Positions 1 through 12,500 of a DNA stretch of 64,000 nt are shown piece after piece. Source of the DNA: Macrostomum hystrix (taxonomy: Eukaryota; Platyhelminthes; Macrostomidae); the NCBI GenBank assembly GCA_950097015.1, contig CATNEN010000024.1, positions 4,450,501 to 4,514,500 on the forward strand, read 5' to 3'. Positions within the stretch are counted from its first letter, which is position 1. Every line of letters starts with the position of its first letter. Below the pieces are notes generated by a model, which was not told where the DNA came from, made no database searches, and was given only the letters and a program-made list of their open reading frames with translations. The translations under genes and the position numbers were made by a program.

Positions 1-89
1 TTGAAATCCTGAATCCAAGGATTTTCGTATTCTGTCAGCTTTTCATTCCCATTGATGGAAAGAATCGGCCACTGGTCTAAACAGCTTAC

Positions 90-2981
90 CGCCGGCGCCG
101 CCCCCACCAGCGGCACTAACAACAGCCGCAGTCAGCACAGAATGAAGCGAAGACTCGGATCCTGAGCGCTGAATGAAGCCTAAGCCGGCAAATTGCGGTT
201 CCGATGCAGCCGCAGCCTGCTGTCGAGCATCGTCGCCTTCGTCAGCGGGTGGCGCGGTCAGCAGGCGCGCCAGTCGGTAGGGCAGGAATAGACTGCAGGC
301 GGCGCAGAGGACGGCGCCGCACAGGCGGCAGTGATGACGCCGTCTGGCCAATGGCAGGAAGCGCTGGCCGCAGTGCGGGCACAGAGGGACATCCGCATCC
401 GGCGCCCAGTAGACAATCGACTGCTCAAAGTCTGCGAAAATGCGGGGCCTTTAAAATTTTGCTAAAAAGAAAATATTTAGCCAAGCAATGCCTGATTTTC
501 CCATTTTGTCAATATGGGATTGCTAGACCATTCAATAGCGAGCTGTCAATATGGGATTGCTAGACCATTCAATAGAGAGCTGTCAATATGGGATTGCTAG
601 ACCATTCAATAGCGAGCTGTCAATATGGGATTGCAAGACCATTCAATAGAGAGCTGTCAATATGGGATTGCTAGACCATTCAATAGCGAGCTGTCAATAT
701 GGGATTGCAAGACCATTCAATAGAGAGCTGTCAATATGGGATTGCTAGACCATTCAATATTGAGCTGTAAATATGGGATTGCTAGACCATTCAATATTGA
801 GCTGTAAATATGGGATTGCTAGACGATTGAATCGTGAGCTGTAAATATGGGATTGCTAGACCATTCAATAGAGAGCTGTAAATATGGGATTGCTAGACCA
901 TTGAATAGAGAGCTGTAAATATGGGATTGCTACACCATTCAATAGTGAGCTGTCAATATGGGATTGCTAGATTATTGAATGGCGAGCTTAAACATAGATA
1001 AGGTGGTTATAAAACCCAGACAAAGCAAGAGAAAATCGCTCACCCTTTCTGAGCTTAGGATCCATTGGTCCCTCGCTAATGAGCTTGTCCAGCCGCAGCA
1101 GCAGCTTATTAGTTTGCGCCTCCTTGCTGTTCATCTTGGCCTGGCGTAACTCTTTAAACTGGCGCGTTAGCATTCGGGTAATGCCCGGCGCTTGAAAGCT
1201 ATTTGGATCCTCATAGTAGGCCAACTTTTGCTGCTTCTGCTGCTGCTGCCCAGTCGAGTTAGATGCAGCGCCATGGCTGGATCTGTTATTGGCCGATCGA
1301 ATACCAGAGGAAGAAGATTGGTTCTGGGATGGCTCCTTTGAGAACAGAGTCCTGGTCTTGCCAAGCAGCGCTGTTGTAAAATATGTAAAATACCTGTTTT
1401 ATAGCATAGTAGGGCCTACTGTTTTAGTTAAGGTTACAGTTTTTTTCTTGCCTCGAGGTCCATTGTCCCTAAGAATTTTTCGCCTCCAACCTTTACTAAA
1501 AAATTAAATATAGACAAACTATAAAATAGCTAGAGCACTGATATTTAAATGTATCATTTTATTGTTTACTGTTTTTAGTTCTCTATGTTATACTTCTTTT
1601 AAATCAAAACTAAAAGATGAAATTAGCTGATTGTACTTTACAACACTAAGGCAGATGATTGATAAATTATTACCTAAATTGTATGGAAATGTATAGCTAG
1701 TCATTAGTTCATAGAAGCTGAATGCTCTGCTCTAAAAGAGTAGAAGTACATACATGCTCATAAAGTAGAACTATGGCTTATTTTAGTATTTCTAAGTCTA
1801 ATGTTTCAAAGCAACAATTATAAAACAACTAGCCATTACATTACCCATCATTTATTATTGATCATAGGCCTTAGCTTTAAATGAGACAGCTTCAGATGTT
1901 AGGCTGATTGTCAATAGAAATTATTTAAAGCTAGGAATAAAAATAATATTAGGCCTAAGCATAAATTCTAAACAAAAATTCAAAAGGAAATGGAAATAAT
2001 ACATACTTATTACAAGAGAAGCAACATGTCAAAGTCTACTGTCTAGCATACTAGCTAGATACTAGCTAAACTTCATGTTTAAAAGTTTAGATAAGATACA
2101 AAATGGTCTTCTGACAAATCAGTTCAAATAGTTTGTAGATATAATTGAGCATGAATCAGTTACAATGCATGGCTATTAATAGGAAGCTAAAACATATGAA
2201 ACCATAGTAGCTGGCTAAGCTAGGTATACAAAAGGGATCCTAGAAACTTCATCATCTTACAACTTCGTCATCCACTTGGAAAGTAGGAGGACACTTTGTC
2301 ATCTAGCCACTTGGCATGCTTTAAAATTTGGTCAGTTCCTCATCTACTAAAAACAAGCATCAAGTTCATCATCAATAAAGTGAGGGTGGGGTGGTGGGGC
2401 AGAGGTATGAACACACTTCAACTCTAAATTGACAAAGAGGTGTCAAAACTGATTTTAGAGGTGTCCAAGTCTCTTCATCATCCACTCTCTAAGATATTGG
2501 ACAGATCATCATCTGGATGACGAAGTTGTAAGATGATGAAATGTCCAGGTACTATACAAAAGCCTCTAAAATAATAGCTAACTATGAATTAGCCTTATTA
2601 TATAGATGGTAAGATTTGCTTAGTTGTTTTTTATAAACAATAAAAATATTGAACAAAGACAAAGTGAAATAAGAAAACAATGTAAAAATAGCTTGCTAGT
2701 ATAATGAATAATTGTAATTATCTATATAAAGAAGATAAGTTAGAACACAATACTAAATAGAAAACATGATGTTGTAAACAATATAAAATACTTAGACTTT
2801 GCACAATTTTAAGCAAAATACGATTACCTTTAATATCCAGTCTCAAATCATGATATGGTCTTTCTGGGGCTTCATCATTATGCTGTGTTTGAAAATGTTC
2901 TAAAAGCTTATCACTACTATAGCAGTCTGTGACACAAATTGGGCAAATGAAACCTTCTTGAAAAGTTTCTGGCTCTATCAT
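90..2981 (-). CDS. RBSN: Rabenosyn-5 (FYVE finger Rab effector), 5' three exons, truncated by window edge
   Basis: Endosomal tethering protein that binds PI3P through a FYVE finger and binds Rab4/Rab5. Exons on the minus strand: 2981-2828 (ATG, then EGFICPICVTDC and an HFQTQH C2H2-type finger), about 1373-1044 (Q/S-rich linker, then a helix with LLLRLDKLISEGPMDPKLRK) and 431-90 (FYVE finger core with PLCPHCGQRF and RRRHHCRLCGAVLCAACS). The phases fit: exon 2 leaves one base and exon 3 supplies two, giving an Asp before FEQSIVYW. The exon order C2H2, short helix, FYVE and the RRHHCRLCG signature match the Rabenosyn N-terminus. A small exon between exons 1 and 2 is possible, because the linker after the C2H2 finger is shorter than in vertebrates. 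A donor at position 89 sends the gene on past the left edge, so the Rab-binding helices and NPF motifs are not seen. Confidence 0.9.
509..985. repeat. 37-bp minisatellite in Rabenosyn intron
   Basis: About 13 copies of a 37-bp unit containing GGGATTGCTAGACCATTCAA, with variants in the last third (GCGAGCTG, GAGAGCTG, TTGAGCTG). It lies between the FYVE exon and exon 2. The core GGATTGCTAG recurs in the arrays at 8127-9445 and, as GGATTGCTAA, at 60130-60345. Confidence 0.9.
2235..2552. mobile_element. MITE with 27-bp perfect TIRs and 10-bp target duplication (MULE-like)
   Basis: A perfect 27-bp inverted repeat pairs 2248-2274 with 2514-2540 (starts TTCATCATCTTACAACTTCG). Imperfect complementarity extends to the outer ends. 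TATACAAAAG is present on both sides (2225-2234 and 2553-2562) and reads as a 10-bp target-site duplication. No ORF is seen inside. A 9-10 bp duplication with long TIRs is typical of Mutator-like elements, so that class is inferred. It sits in Rabenosyn intron 1. Confidence 0.75.
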
Positions 2982-3724
2982 TATTATGTTTTATGCCTAT
3001 GTCATGGACTGAAACCAGATCAAATTCGAGTACTCAATAAGTATTTACTAATGTGACTTTGAAATTAGCATTTATCCGATTCAGAACCTATGTCCTAAGC
3101 ATTTAAACTTAAAGTTAAACAGCTTTAAACATGAAACTATTTAATACTAATAGGCCTAGTAATAGCAAAATCAAGGAAGTGTATATCCCAGTGCGATTTT
3201 AAAATAAAACAATTTGCTGAATTTAAGCTGCCAAAATTAACTTTTATTGACAAAAATAAACTAAGCGTGTGTTAAATCAGTCAATAACAAAATGCGCCTA
3301 TCCGACAAGACAGATCAACTGACAACTGTAATAATTAAATCACACCGTGTTTGGGCTTTTTATTCAAGCGATGCCATGCCACTAGCCCAGTGCATTCAGC
3401 TAGGCTTAACTATTGGCACTTATTTGCACTTATTTATTTCTTAAGATAAACTTTAGCTCAAAATGGTCTCTGTAAAGTTGGTAACACTTATGCTATACTT
3501 ATTCCATTTCTGTCGTATTTATAAAGCATCTCTATCGTCACATTTTGTCACATTTTCACATTCGCAAAAAATATTTATCTCATCAACTGTAGTGTCTATG
3601 GTTAAAGTCATTTGTTTATCACATTTGCATTCCCAGTGCTAAAATATAGAATTCGTAAATCCCTGAAAAGTGAACTTTGGCTTATACTTCGCCAAAAAGG
3701 TGCTGCATCTACGAGCTATATATA
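2982..3724. other. AT-rich intergenic region between divergent genes
   Basis: Lies between the Rabenosyn start codon (minus) and the first ATG of the duplicated ORF (plus). It presumably contains the Rabenosyn promoter. I see no recognisable coding segment, RNA gene or mobile element. Confidence 0.5.
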
Positions 3725-4528
3725 ATGCATGGTTGTGTCAATCTGACCCACGCGATCGACAAGGTGGCCAAATGGATGGCTACCTCTGATTCGCAGGTCT
3801 GTCTGTTCGCGGATGACACTTCAGTCTCCATTCTGTCGTCACCGTCGACCAATTCGGCAAACGAGCAGGGCAGGCAGCTGCTAATTGACCGACTGAAAAG
3901 TGACGCAGTCAGTCGCATGAAGTGTATGCTTCGGAGCACGGCAAATCAGGAGAACAATCACAATGAGTCATGTGCTAGGGGCGCCGCGAGGCTGGACGAA
4001 CGCAGCTCTGACAAATCCGACTCATTTAACCGCAATCAGAACAACCGACACGGAGTTGAGTCTGAGCAGAAATACAAGTCTCTATCGGACAGTCGCCACA
4101 GACGAAAGTCGCAACCGGTAAACAGTCACTCGGGCTCCGCACAACGCAAAGACAGTGGCGATGGCAGCGGTGGCTTCAAGGAGGACAAATACCTCGAGCG
4201 CATTGTCGAACGAGCTACTCAGGAAATTCGAAGTGCAATCTACAAACTCAGTGCAGAGAACAAGCTGCCAGAGAAATGTCACTTAAAAATGAAGCTGTCT
4301 ATCAAACCGCAACGATCGGCCAACGAGGAAAGCAGCCAGAAGGAGCAGCAACGACGCCATCGAGGCGGCAGTAGCGAGGATGAGGCACGTCATCGTGTAT
4401 CAAACTCTGGACGTCACAAGACCTCCGAGAAAGACGCCGGAGGCAGAGCGGATCGAGAGAAGCGAGCCACATCAACTTCGAACAAGCGAGATCATCATGA
4501 ACAGAGGAAGGAGAAGCGGAAGTACTGA
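3725..4528 (+). CDS. Lys/Ser-rich hydrophilic protein, copy 1 of a duplicated ORF (function unknown)
   Basis: Open frame of 267 codons from the first ATG. The N-terminal part (AIDKVAKWMATSDSQVCLFA) is followed by a low-complexity charged stretch. A predicted helical segment (KYLERIVERATQEIRSAIYK) comes next, followed by a basic tail ending KEKRKY. I do not recognise the family. Copy 2 at 22970-23800 is nearly identical but differs in two ways. Upstream of VNL its sequence is different, and the segment at about 3967-4012 (SCARGAARLDERS) replaces a different one (FKKKHSSKSNAMIDAS) without breaking the frame. Copy 1 loses homology exactly at 3737, and its own start follows unrelated DNA, so it looks like the derived, 5'-truncated copy. 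It may be a pseudogene despite the open frame. Confidence 0.45.
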   Translation: MHGCVNLTHAIDKVAKWMATSDSQVCLFADDTSVSILSSPSTNSANEQGRQLLIDRLKSDAVSRMKCMLRSTANQENNHNESCARGAARLDERSSDKSDSFNRNQNNRHGVESEQKYKSLSDSRHRRKSQPVNSHSGSAQRKDSGDGSGGFKEDKYLERIVERATQEIRSAIYKLSAENKLPEKCHLKMKLSIKPQRSANEESSQKEQQRRHRGGSSEDEARHRVSNSGRHKTSEKDAGGRADREKRATSTSNKRDHHEQRKEKRKY

Positions 4529-5061
4529 TTGACTGAAATCCTCTGCATTTGCTTTGACGGATGTCGTGACGTGAAAACTACACCGATAAAAACATTCTTT
4601 TGAGTTGATAATGTAGCTTCTAGTTTCATAATAGTTGTAAACAACTGGTCAACACTGCAAGCAGTGCTCAGTCCACTCACAGAAGCGTTAGACAACAACC
4701 AGTTCCTAAGCAGGTGCAAGTCATTATCGAACCTCCCAGTGATCTTTCTGTTACTCGGCTTCTCACGCCATCTTCACTTTTATGTAATTCACAACCTGAC
4801 CTACTTGTATTAGTATTTTTACTAGTTTTTGATACTTTGTGAGCATCGTTCTCCCCACAGTAAGACCACTTGCCTTCCATAGTACTCTGCCGCTACGGCA
4901 GCCAAGGGCCTGGAGCCCTAAATCATTCAGCCAGTGTACAGAAGCGTAAATTTAAGTTTTGCAGTCTAAAATACACAGAACATGCAACATTTTTACTTTC
5001 CTAATGCCAAAGGTGGCAACTGCAGTATCTGCTTTTTCAACTAAACTGTTCTCGTTGCACC
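3737..5061 (+). repeat. Segmental duplication, copy 1 (pairs with 22994-24333)
   Basis: Near-identical to 22994-24333 across the ORF and about 530 bp of 3' flank. Homology begins at GTCAATCTGA and ends at CTCGTTGCACC in both. The offset changes from 19,257 to 19,272 because copy 2 is 15 bp longer in the replaced patch. No poly-A tract or target duplication is visible at the edges, so this looks like a DNA-level duplication rather than a processed retrocopy. Confidence 0.9.
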
Positions 5062-6430
5062 TTCTCTCAATTAAATGATACTAAACCGCTCTCTTACCGG
5101 AGCCGGTTAAAGCTCTCTTACTCAAGGCAGATCCAACTACTAACTAAATGATGAACTGCTTGGCTTCTTAAATCTTGCTCGTAACTACTTATTCTAGAGC
5201 AACAACTAAGCATGATGTCCATTAAACCTCACAATAGGGGCTAACAACGAGTGGTTCTTGGTTAGGGCCTCGATGCGAAGTGCATATTGGTGACCAGCTG
5301 GAATACATGTAGCAGATGAACGCAATGCAGGTTCCTTAGTTGAGTCAGGCGGCAGAAGTTCCCATTCAAGATGTGCTCATCGTCGACTCTTGATTGCGGC
5401 TGCTCCCAGGTGACCTGCAGCATCTTGAACTCTGCTGCGATGAATTTACCCAAGTTGTGAAAAGCAATTTAACATCCATTGAGTCTGAATCAACCTGTGG
5501 AGGATACGACTTTCGTAATTCGTAACTCTTTTAATAATATCAGTTGTTACGAAGGAATCTTTAACAAAGTGCAGCATTATGATGGTATTTTTAGTGCTTG
5601 CACTCGTACTTGTACTGTATCAGCTTTTAGTTACTGAGCTCCAGATTCCGTGGAGACAACAAGTCTGTTTCCAACGCTTTTGTCTTTATCTTGAACCGCC
5701 ATGTTCATGAGCACCCGTTCGGCTCCTTCCTCGGCCTCTGCCCAGCACGTTCACCCTCCAGGGACAGTTTCAGGATGGACGCTATCGAATAGGGAAAAGA
5801 AAGAGAATGCTGTCGCTCTTTTGGCGAGCGAAGGCACATTGCCATTAGAACCAGGGGGTTTAGGCTTGGCTGTTTGTATTTTTATTGGAGCGCGGACGTT
5901 AAGGGAAGAGAGAAAAACTGAACGACCAACGAAAGGATTATTTAGAACGAACTTCAGTTGCATAAGCACAGTCCATATTGCGAGTGTTGCTCCTTACCGC
6001 AGCTGCCGTAGCTTTGCGTCCTGTACACCAAGCTTTCGGCGGTGGGTGGTGCAGAAACTACAGCGGCTGGAGGATTTGACTGCGCTGACCTGGGTCTGGT
6101 CTGCACGGGAGAGAAAATAGCGTGAGAGAGTGCGTGCGCTGCCCCTTGTCCTGCCGTCTTTCCTTTCTAAAGCCTCCCCTCCACTCCTCGCCTGGAACCT
6201 TAAGGCTCGCGATATAATGCCAAACACGCGGAAGAAATATAGAATTGGTCTTCTTCCAAACCGGCGGCTCATCTGTTAATGAATATATCTACCTTGACCT
6301 TGACAATAGAATATCGATAACAATAAGAGATTGCGCTGAGCAAATAGGAAAGCAGAGCCGGAGGACGAGACTGTTGGGATAAAATCCTGCACAGTAGTTA
6401 CGGAGAGGACGCGGAGGCTCTCGAGCAGTC
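5062..6430. other. Intergenic region upstream of the alpha2-delta gene
   Basis: No gene can be supported. A 139-codon plus-strand frame at 5701-6120 and a 63-codon minus-strand frame at 5262-5453 are open but match nothing I recognise. The last few hundred bases should hold the alpha2-delta promoter and 5' UTR. Confidence 0.4.
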
Positions 6431-6534
6431 ATGCGGCTAAGTCGATTCTCATCCGGCGGACGTCTGCTACTCGTTACCATGGCAACTCTTATCTACTTCT
6501 GGTTGTGCTTGTCGCCTGGTGCCGCACAGCCTTT
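6431..6534 (+). CDS. CACNA2D: alpha2-delta exon 1: start codon and signal peptide
   Basis: Begins MRLSRFSSGG, followed by a hydrophobic core (LLLVTMATLIYFWLCLSPGA) and a likely cleavage after GAAQ. The donor GTGAGT follows directly. A second in-frame Met at residue 17 could also serve as start. The first ATG was chosen because it gives a better n-region. Confidence 0.85.
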
Positions 6535-9500
6535 GTGAGTACATGAGTAGATGGTAATCAATAAATAGAAGCTCCTCAGTTCCTCGACAAATTTTAATTC
6601 TTGCATTTTCAGACTCAGCGAAAAAGTAGATAATTTATCAAATTGGCTGAAGAGTGTTTTTAAAAGCGCAAGCCGAATCAAACACTTGACAAAGGTGAGT
6701 TTTGACGCACCAAAGTTTTCCCTTCCACGTCCCTTCCAGAGTTCAGGTTAATTAAACAGACCGCAAGAAAAATTTACCCGTAATTTTAGATCTACGAGGA
6801 CGCCCACTCTGAGGAACTGTTTCGGGTGGAGCCAGTCGACGCAGTGACTGAAGTCAATCAACTGACAGAGCAGATTGGCGATATGGTTGCTAGAAAAACG
6901 CAAGCGATAAAGGTGAAACTGGGCTGGGAGGTGTGGGTCACTGGAACACTCTGTTGTGGATCACTGGTAAAGGAGTGAGGTAGGCAGCTGTCCCCTGAAG
7001 GATGGTGATGGAGGTAGCCAACTGTCCCCTGAAGGATGGTGAGGGAGGTAGCCAACTGTCCCCTGAAGGATGGTGAGGGAGGTTAGGCAGCTGTCCCCTG
7101 AAGGATGGTGATGGAGGTAGCCAACTGTCCCCTGAAGGATGGTGATGGAGGTAGCCAACTGTCCCCTGAAGGATGGTGACGGAGGTAGGCAGCTGTCCCC
7201 TCAGTAATGGTGAGGGAGGTAGTCGACTGTCTCTTGATAACTCCTGAGGTAAAAAATGCGGATTCTTTAATAAAAGCAGGAAAAGTAACGTTGGTAAATT
7301 GTTAAATTAACAATAATGTTTTTATCCTAACCAATTTGAAGGAGTCGGTAGACATGGCTGAGGAAGTTGCCTCGAATTATCGATTTAAAGCAAAAATAGA
7401 GGTAATTTGCTAGTCCATTTTATGAATGTGTATTAACCAACGATTTATCGATTTCTAAATCCTTGATTGCAACTGAAATCCACGCAGAAAAAAGCCGTCT
7501 CGTATCTGTCCGCCCTCAAGTTGAAAGACGAAAACAGTGCACTCGAGTACGACCGGCACTTCCTGCAGAAGGTGGCCAAGAACCAGTCAACTGTGATCAT
7601 TCCGACAGACATCTTCGATGGCAGTGAGTGACCCTGGCTGAATACTGCAGAGGTGTAGCCATTTCAATGAAACAGTTTTACTCGCAGGTGAACTAGTCTT
7701 TTAAATTTTATTGGGTGTTTGTTGCTATTTTTAGAAACTGAGTCAGTGGAAAATCTATTTATGTATCGCAGCACAAGCATGTGACAGACGACAGCCAATC
7801 AAATTTTATCCAACAGGAACCGACATCCTTAATCAGCTGATGTGGACTGGACAAGTGGAGCGAAAGTTGGCTAATCTGGTTGCGAATGAGGAGTACTTTC
7901 AGGATACAGTGCGCTACATGTACCTTGTCACAGATATGGGACTCATGCGAATGCTCCCAGGTAGGCGAATTTCCTATAAAATTGAGAAGGTAGATTATGA
8001 TAATTACGAAATCTCAAAAACAACAGTTCTAATTTCAATTTTCCACAAGGCATGAAGTGGACGATGAGTGAGATCACAAATATGTATGACGCGAGGCGAA
8101 CCTCATGGTGAGACGCATGCGATCAATTGTTAGTCTATCCCATGGGTTAACGAATAGACTGGATTGTTAGTCTATCCCATGGGTTAACGAATAGACTGGA
8201 TTGCTAGTCTATCCCATGGGTTAACGAATAGACTGGATTGCTAGTCTATCCCATGGGTTAACGAATAGACTGGATTGTTAGTCTATCCCATGGGTTAACG
8301 AATAGACTGGATTGCTAGTCTATCCCATGGGTTAACGAATAGACTGGATTGCTAGTCTATCCCATGGGTTAACGAATAGACTGGATTGTTAGTCTATCCA
8401 TGGGTTAACGAATAGACTGGATTGTTAGTCTATCCCATGGGTTAACGAATAGACTGGATTGCTAGTCTATCCCATGGGTTAACGAATAGACTGGATTGCT
8501 AGTCTATCCCATGGGTTAACGAATAGACTGGATTGTTAGTCTATCCCATGGGTTAACGAATAGACTGGATTGCTAGTCCATTCCATGGGTTAACGAATAG
8601 ACTGGATTGCTAGTCTAGCTTATTGATTAACGAATAGACTGGATTCCGAGTCTATCCCATGGATTAATGAAATAGAATGGATTGCCAGTCTATCCCATGG
8701 ATTAATTAAATAGAATGGATTGCTAGTCTATCCCATGGGTTAATGAAATAGAATGGATTGCTAGTCTATCCCATGGATTAATGAAATAGAATGGATTGCT
8801 AGTCTATCCCATTGGTTAATGAAATAGAATGGATTGCTAGTCTATCCCATTGGTTAATGAAATAGAATGGATTGCTAGTCTATCCCATGGGTTAATGAAA
8901 TAGAATGGATTGCTAGTCTATCCCATGGGTTAATGAAATAGAATGGATTGCTAGTCTATCCCATGGGTTAATGAAATAGAATGGATTGCTAGTCTATCCC
9001 ATGGGTTAATGAAATAGAATGGATTGCTAGTCTATCCCATGGGTTAATGAAATAGAATGGATTGCTAGTCTATCCCATGGGTTAATGAAATAGAATGGAT
9101 TGCTAGTCTATCCCATGGGTTAATGAAATAGAATGGATTGCTAGTCTATCCCATGGGTTAATGAAATAGAATGGATTGCTAGTCTATCCCATGGGTTAAT
9201 GAAATAGAATGGATTGCTAGTCTATCCCATGGGTTAATGAAATAGAATGGATTGCTAGTCTATCCCATGGGTTAATGAAATAGAATGGATTGCTAGTCTA
9301 TCCCATGGGTTAATGAAATAGAATGGATTGCTAGTCTATCCCATGGGTTAATGAAATAGAATGGATTGCTAGTCTATCCCGTGGGCTAATGAAATATAAT
9401 GGATTGCTAGTCTATCCCATGGGTTAATGAAATAGAATGGATTCGCTTTCCAGGTACGTCGAGGGCTCAACGTGCGCCAAGGACATGCTGCTGCTGATTG

Positions 9501-12500
9501 ATACGTGAGTTATGTTTTCTCAATTTGGCTTTGCTTATCGTTTTATTGAGTCGGCAACCCACCAGGCTGCAGCTGATTTTATTGATCGATACTTTCAGGA
9601 GCGGCTCCATGCAGGGCCAGAACTTGTTACTGACCAAACAGGCGGCGAAGAGCCTCATCAACACCCTGGGGGCGAACGACTACGTGGCTGTTGGACAGGT
9701 TTTCTTTGAATCCATTCTCCTACCACATCGGGTCCTTAACCACATCTAGTGTCTGGTCCCATTGCTTATTATGTTCCCCGTCCAGATTTTGATCCCCATC
9801 CATCCAAGTCCTGATCCCCACCATGCAGGTCCTGTTCGCCATCTAGATTATTTTCCCCATTCATACTCTAAATTCCCTATTTCGTTGTGTAATCCACGTT
9901 AAGTATTTTGATCCCATTTAGATCCCCTATTCTATCCATACCCCATCTAGATTCAATTTCTTAAGGAGCCATTCCCGTGTTGCCCCCGCAGTATCCGGGC
10001 AAAGCGCTGTCGGCTGAGCACACCCAACGCCCGCACCTGCTGCATGACAAGGAGCCACTGAACGGCGGGAATGGGACCTGCTTCCAGACGTTCGTGCAGG
10101 CCACAAAACGGCACAAGCAGGTAAGAGCTGGCTGATCTGTGTCAGACTGTCAGCTGATCTGTGTCAGACTGTCAGCTGTTCTGTGTCAGACTGCCAGCTA
10201 ATATGTGTCAGACTATCAGGTGATCTGTTTAAGTCTGTCAGCTGATCTGTGTGAGACTGTCAGCTGTTGTGTCAGAGACTGTCAACTGTTTTGTGTTAGA
10301 CTGTCAACTGACCTGTGTCAGTTTGTTTGTGTCATCATATTTTTTGCAAGACTGTCAGCAAAAAAATCTCGAATGCAATTCATAAATCTTAGAGATTATT
10401 CAAGCAAATCGAGAGCATCACGGCCAAAGGCTTGGTGAACCTGACAGAAGCTCTGGAGTTTGCCTACAACACCTTCGACGCTGTGAGCACTGGATATGTT
10501 TGTCTTAGATATATTTTTTGAAAAGTTTTCTCGAGTTCTTCTAGAGTGGTCGGGAGTTCGAACGTCAGTCTAAAGGAAGGCAATATGAAGACAAAATGTC
10601 TTCGCGCGAAAATTCACCGCTCCAAATGCATTCTGTCAACAATTTTTTTAGTTTCAAAACGGCACATCCAACAATCACGGAGCCAAGTGCAGCAGCATCA
10701 TCGGCCTGCTGACGGACGGTGACATCAGCAGCGATATGGACCAGACTAATTCGCTGATTGAATACTACAAGGCCAAGAGTGAATACCTGAACAAGGTGAG
10801 GTTGGCTTTTATTCAGTTTTCGTTGAAATTCCTTCAGTCGTTCAATTGATCGAACTGTCAATGTTTAAAGCCAGATTTCCACTTACCTTGAGAATGTTAT
10901 TATCCTACCGAATTCGCAGGTGAGGATATTTGTCTTCTCCGTCGGCAGGCACACAAACCCTGACGGGCCGCTGATTCAATTGGCATGCAAAAATCGAGGT
11001 GAGCTCATTGAATAGCTATTATTGGCCTTTATAACTGCGATTTGGGGTGGTTTGGCGGAGTGGGGTGGTTTGGCGGAGTGGGGTGGTTTGGCGGAGTGGG
11101 GTGGTTTGGCGGAGTGGGGGATGATTTGGCGGAGTGGGGATGGTTTGGCGGAGTTGGGGTGGTTTAGCGGAGTTGCGATGGTTTGGCGGAGTGGGATGGT
11201 TTGGCGGAGTGGAGTGGTTTGGCGGAGTGGGATGGTTTGGCGGAGTGGGTTGGTTTCGCGGAGTGGGGATGGTTTGGCGGAGTGGGTTGGTTTGGCGGAG
11301 TGGGGATGGTTTGGCGGAGTGGGATGGTTTGGCGGAGTGGGGTGGTTTCGCGGAGTGGGGATGGTTTGGCGGAGTGGGATGGTTTGGCTGAGTGGGGATG
11401 GTTTGGCGGAGTGGGGTTGTTTTGGCGATGTGTGGGTTTTTAGTGAAGTAGGTTGTTATAGTGTAGCGAGTAGGCGATTCTGCCCATTCTTCTGCTCACT
11501 AAAACCACACACAAGCACTTAAACCACACACACACAAAAGGATAAATTTGTAGGCCCACCATTTCAACGCCTTGAAATGTGTTGCTTTTGTCCATTTCCA
11601 GGCACATTTACTGATGTACCAGCGATGGGAGCTGTAACCAGCAATGTACAGGTTTGTATTTCAGGACATTATCAGTTTTAGTTCTAGTTCCATTGATATT
11701 AATAGAACTACTGCCGTAATGCATTGGTTTTTCAGGAGGGTTATCTAACTACCCTGCGCAAGGTAGGTGCTCTGTACGAGGCAAAACTGCCGATTGCTGA
11801 GCGCAGCGCTCCCAGAATGATGCTGCACAGCCACTTCGACCCGGAAGGTCACCGAATGTTTCTGTTCTTCACCGAGAATCAGATGCGCGATCTGGTGAGC
11901 CTGCTGGCTGGAAATATGTGCTGGTTAGACGATTGATCAGTGGGGCAGGTAGCTGTAGGAGTGGGGTGGTTTGGCCGAGTGGGGATGGTTTGGCGGAGTG
12001 GGGTGGTTTGGCGGAGTGGGGGATGGTTTGGCGGTGTGGGAATGGTTTGGCGGAGAGGGGTGGTTTAGCGGAGTGGCGATGGTTTGGCTGAGTGGGGGAT
12101 GGTTTGGCGGAGGGGGTGGTTTAGCGGAGTGGCGATGGTTTGGCTGAGTGGGGGATGGTTTGGCGATGTGGGAATGGTTTGGCGGAGTGGGGGTGGTTTG
12201 GCTGAGTGGGGGATGGTTTGGCGGTGTGGGAATGGTTTGGCGGAGTGGGAATGGTTTGGCTGAGTGGGGGATGGTTTGGCTGAGTAGGGGATGGTTTGGC
12301 TGAGTGGGGAATGGTTTGGCGGTGTGGGAATGGTTTGGCTGAGTAGGGGATGGTTTGGCTGAGTGGGGGATGGTTTGGCGGTGTGGGAATGGTTTGGCGG
12401 AGGGGGGTGGTTTAGCGGAGTGGCGATGGTTTGGCTGAGTGGGGGATGGTTTGGCTGAGTGGGGGATGGTTTGGCGGTGTGGGAATGGTTTGGCGGTGTG

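Noticed and set aside
3770-3830. Reverse-transcriptase-like FADD motif (VCLFADDTSVSI) in the duplicated ORF
   Set aside because: The surrounding residues show no other RT block, and the rest of the ORF is low-complexity and basic. Treated as coincidence.
5701-6120. 139-codon plus-strand ORF starting MFMSTRSAPSSAS
   Set aside because: No recognisable family, no convincing splice or promoter context, and an overlapping minus-strand frame of similar quality.
8127-9445. CRISPR-like regularly spaced repeats
   Set aside because: The units are contiguous tandem repeats without unique spacers, in a eukaryotic intron.
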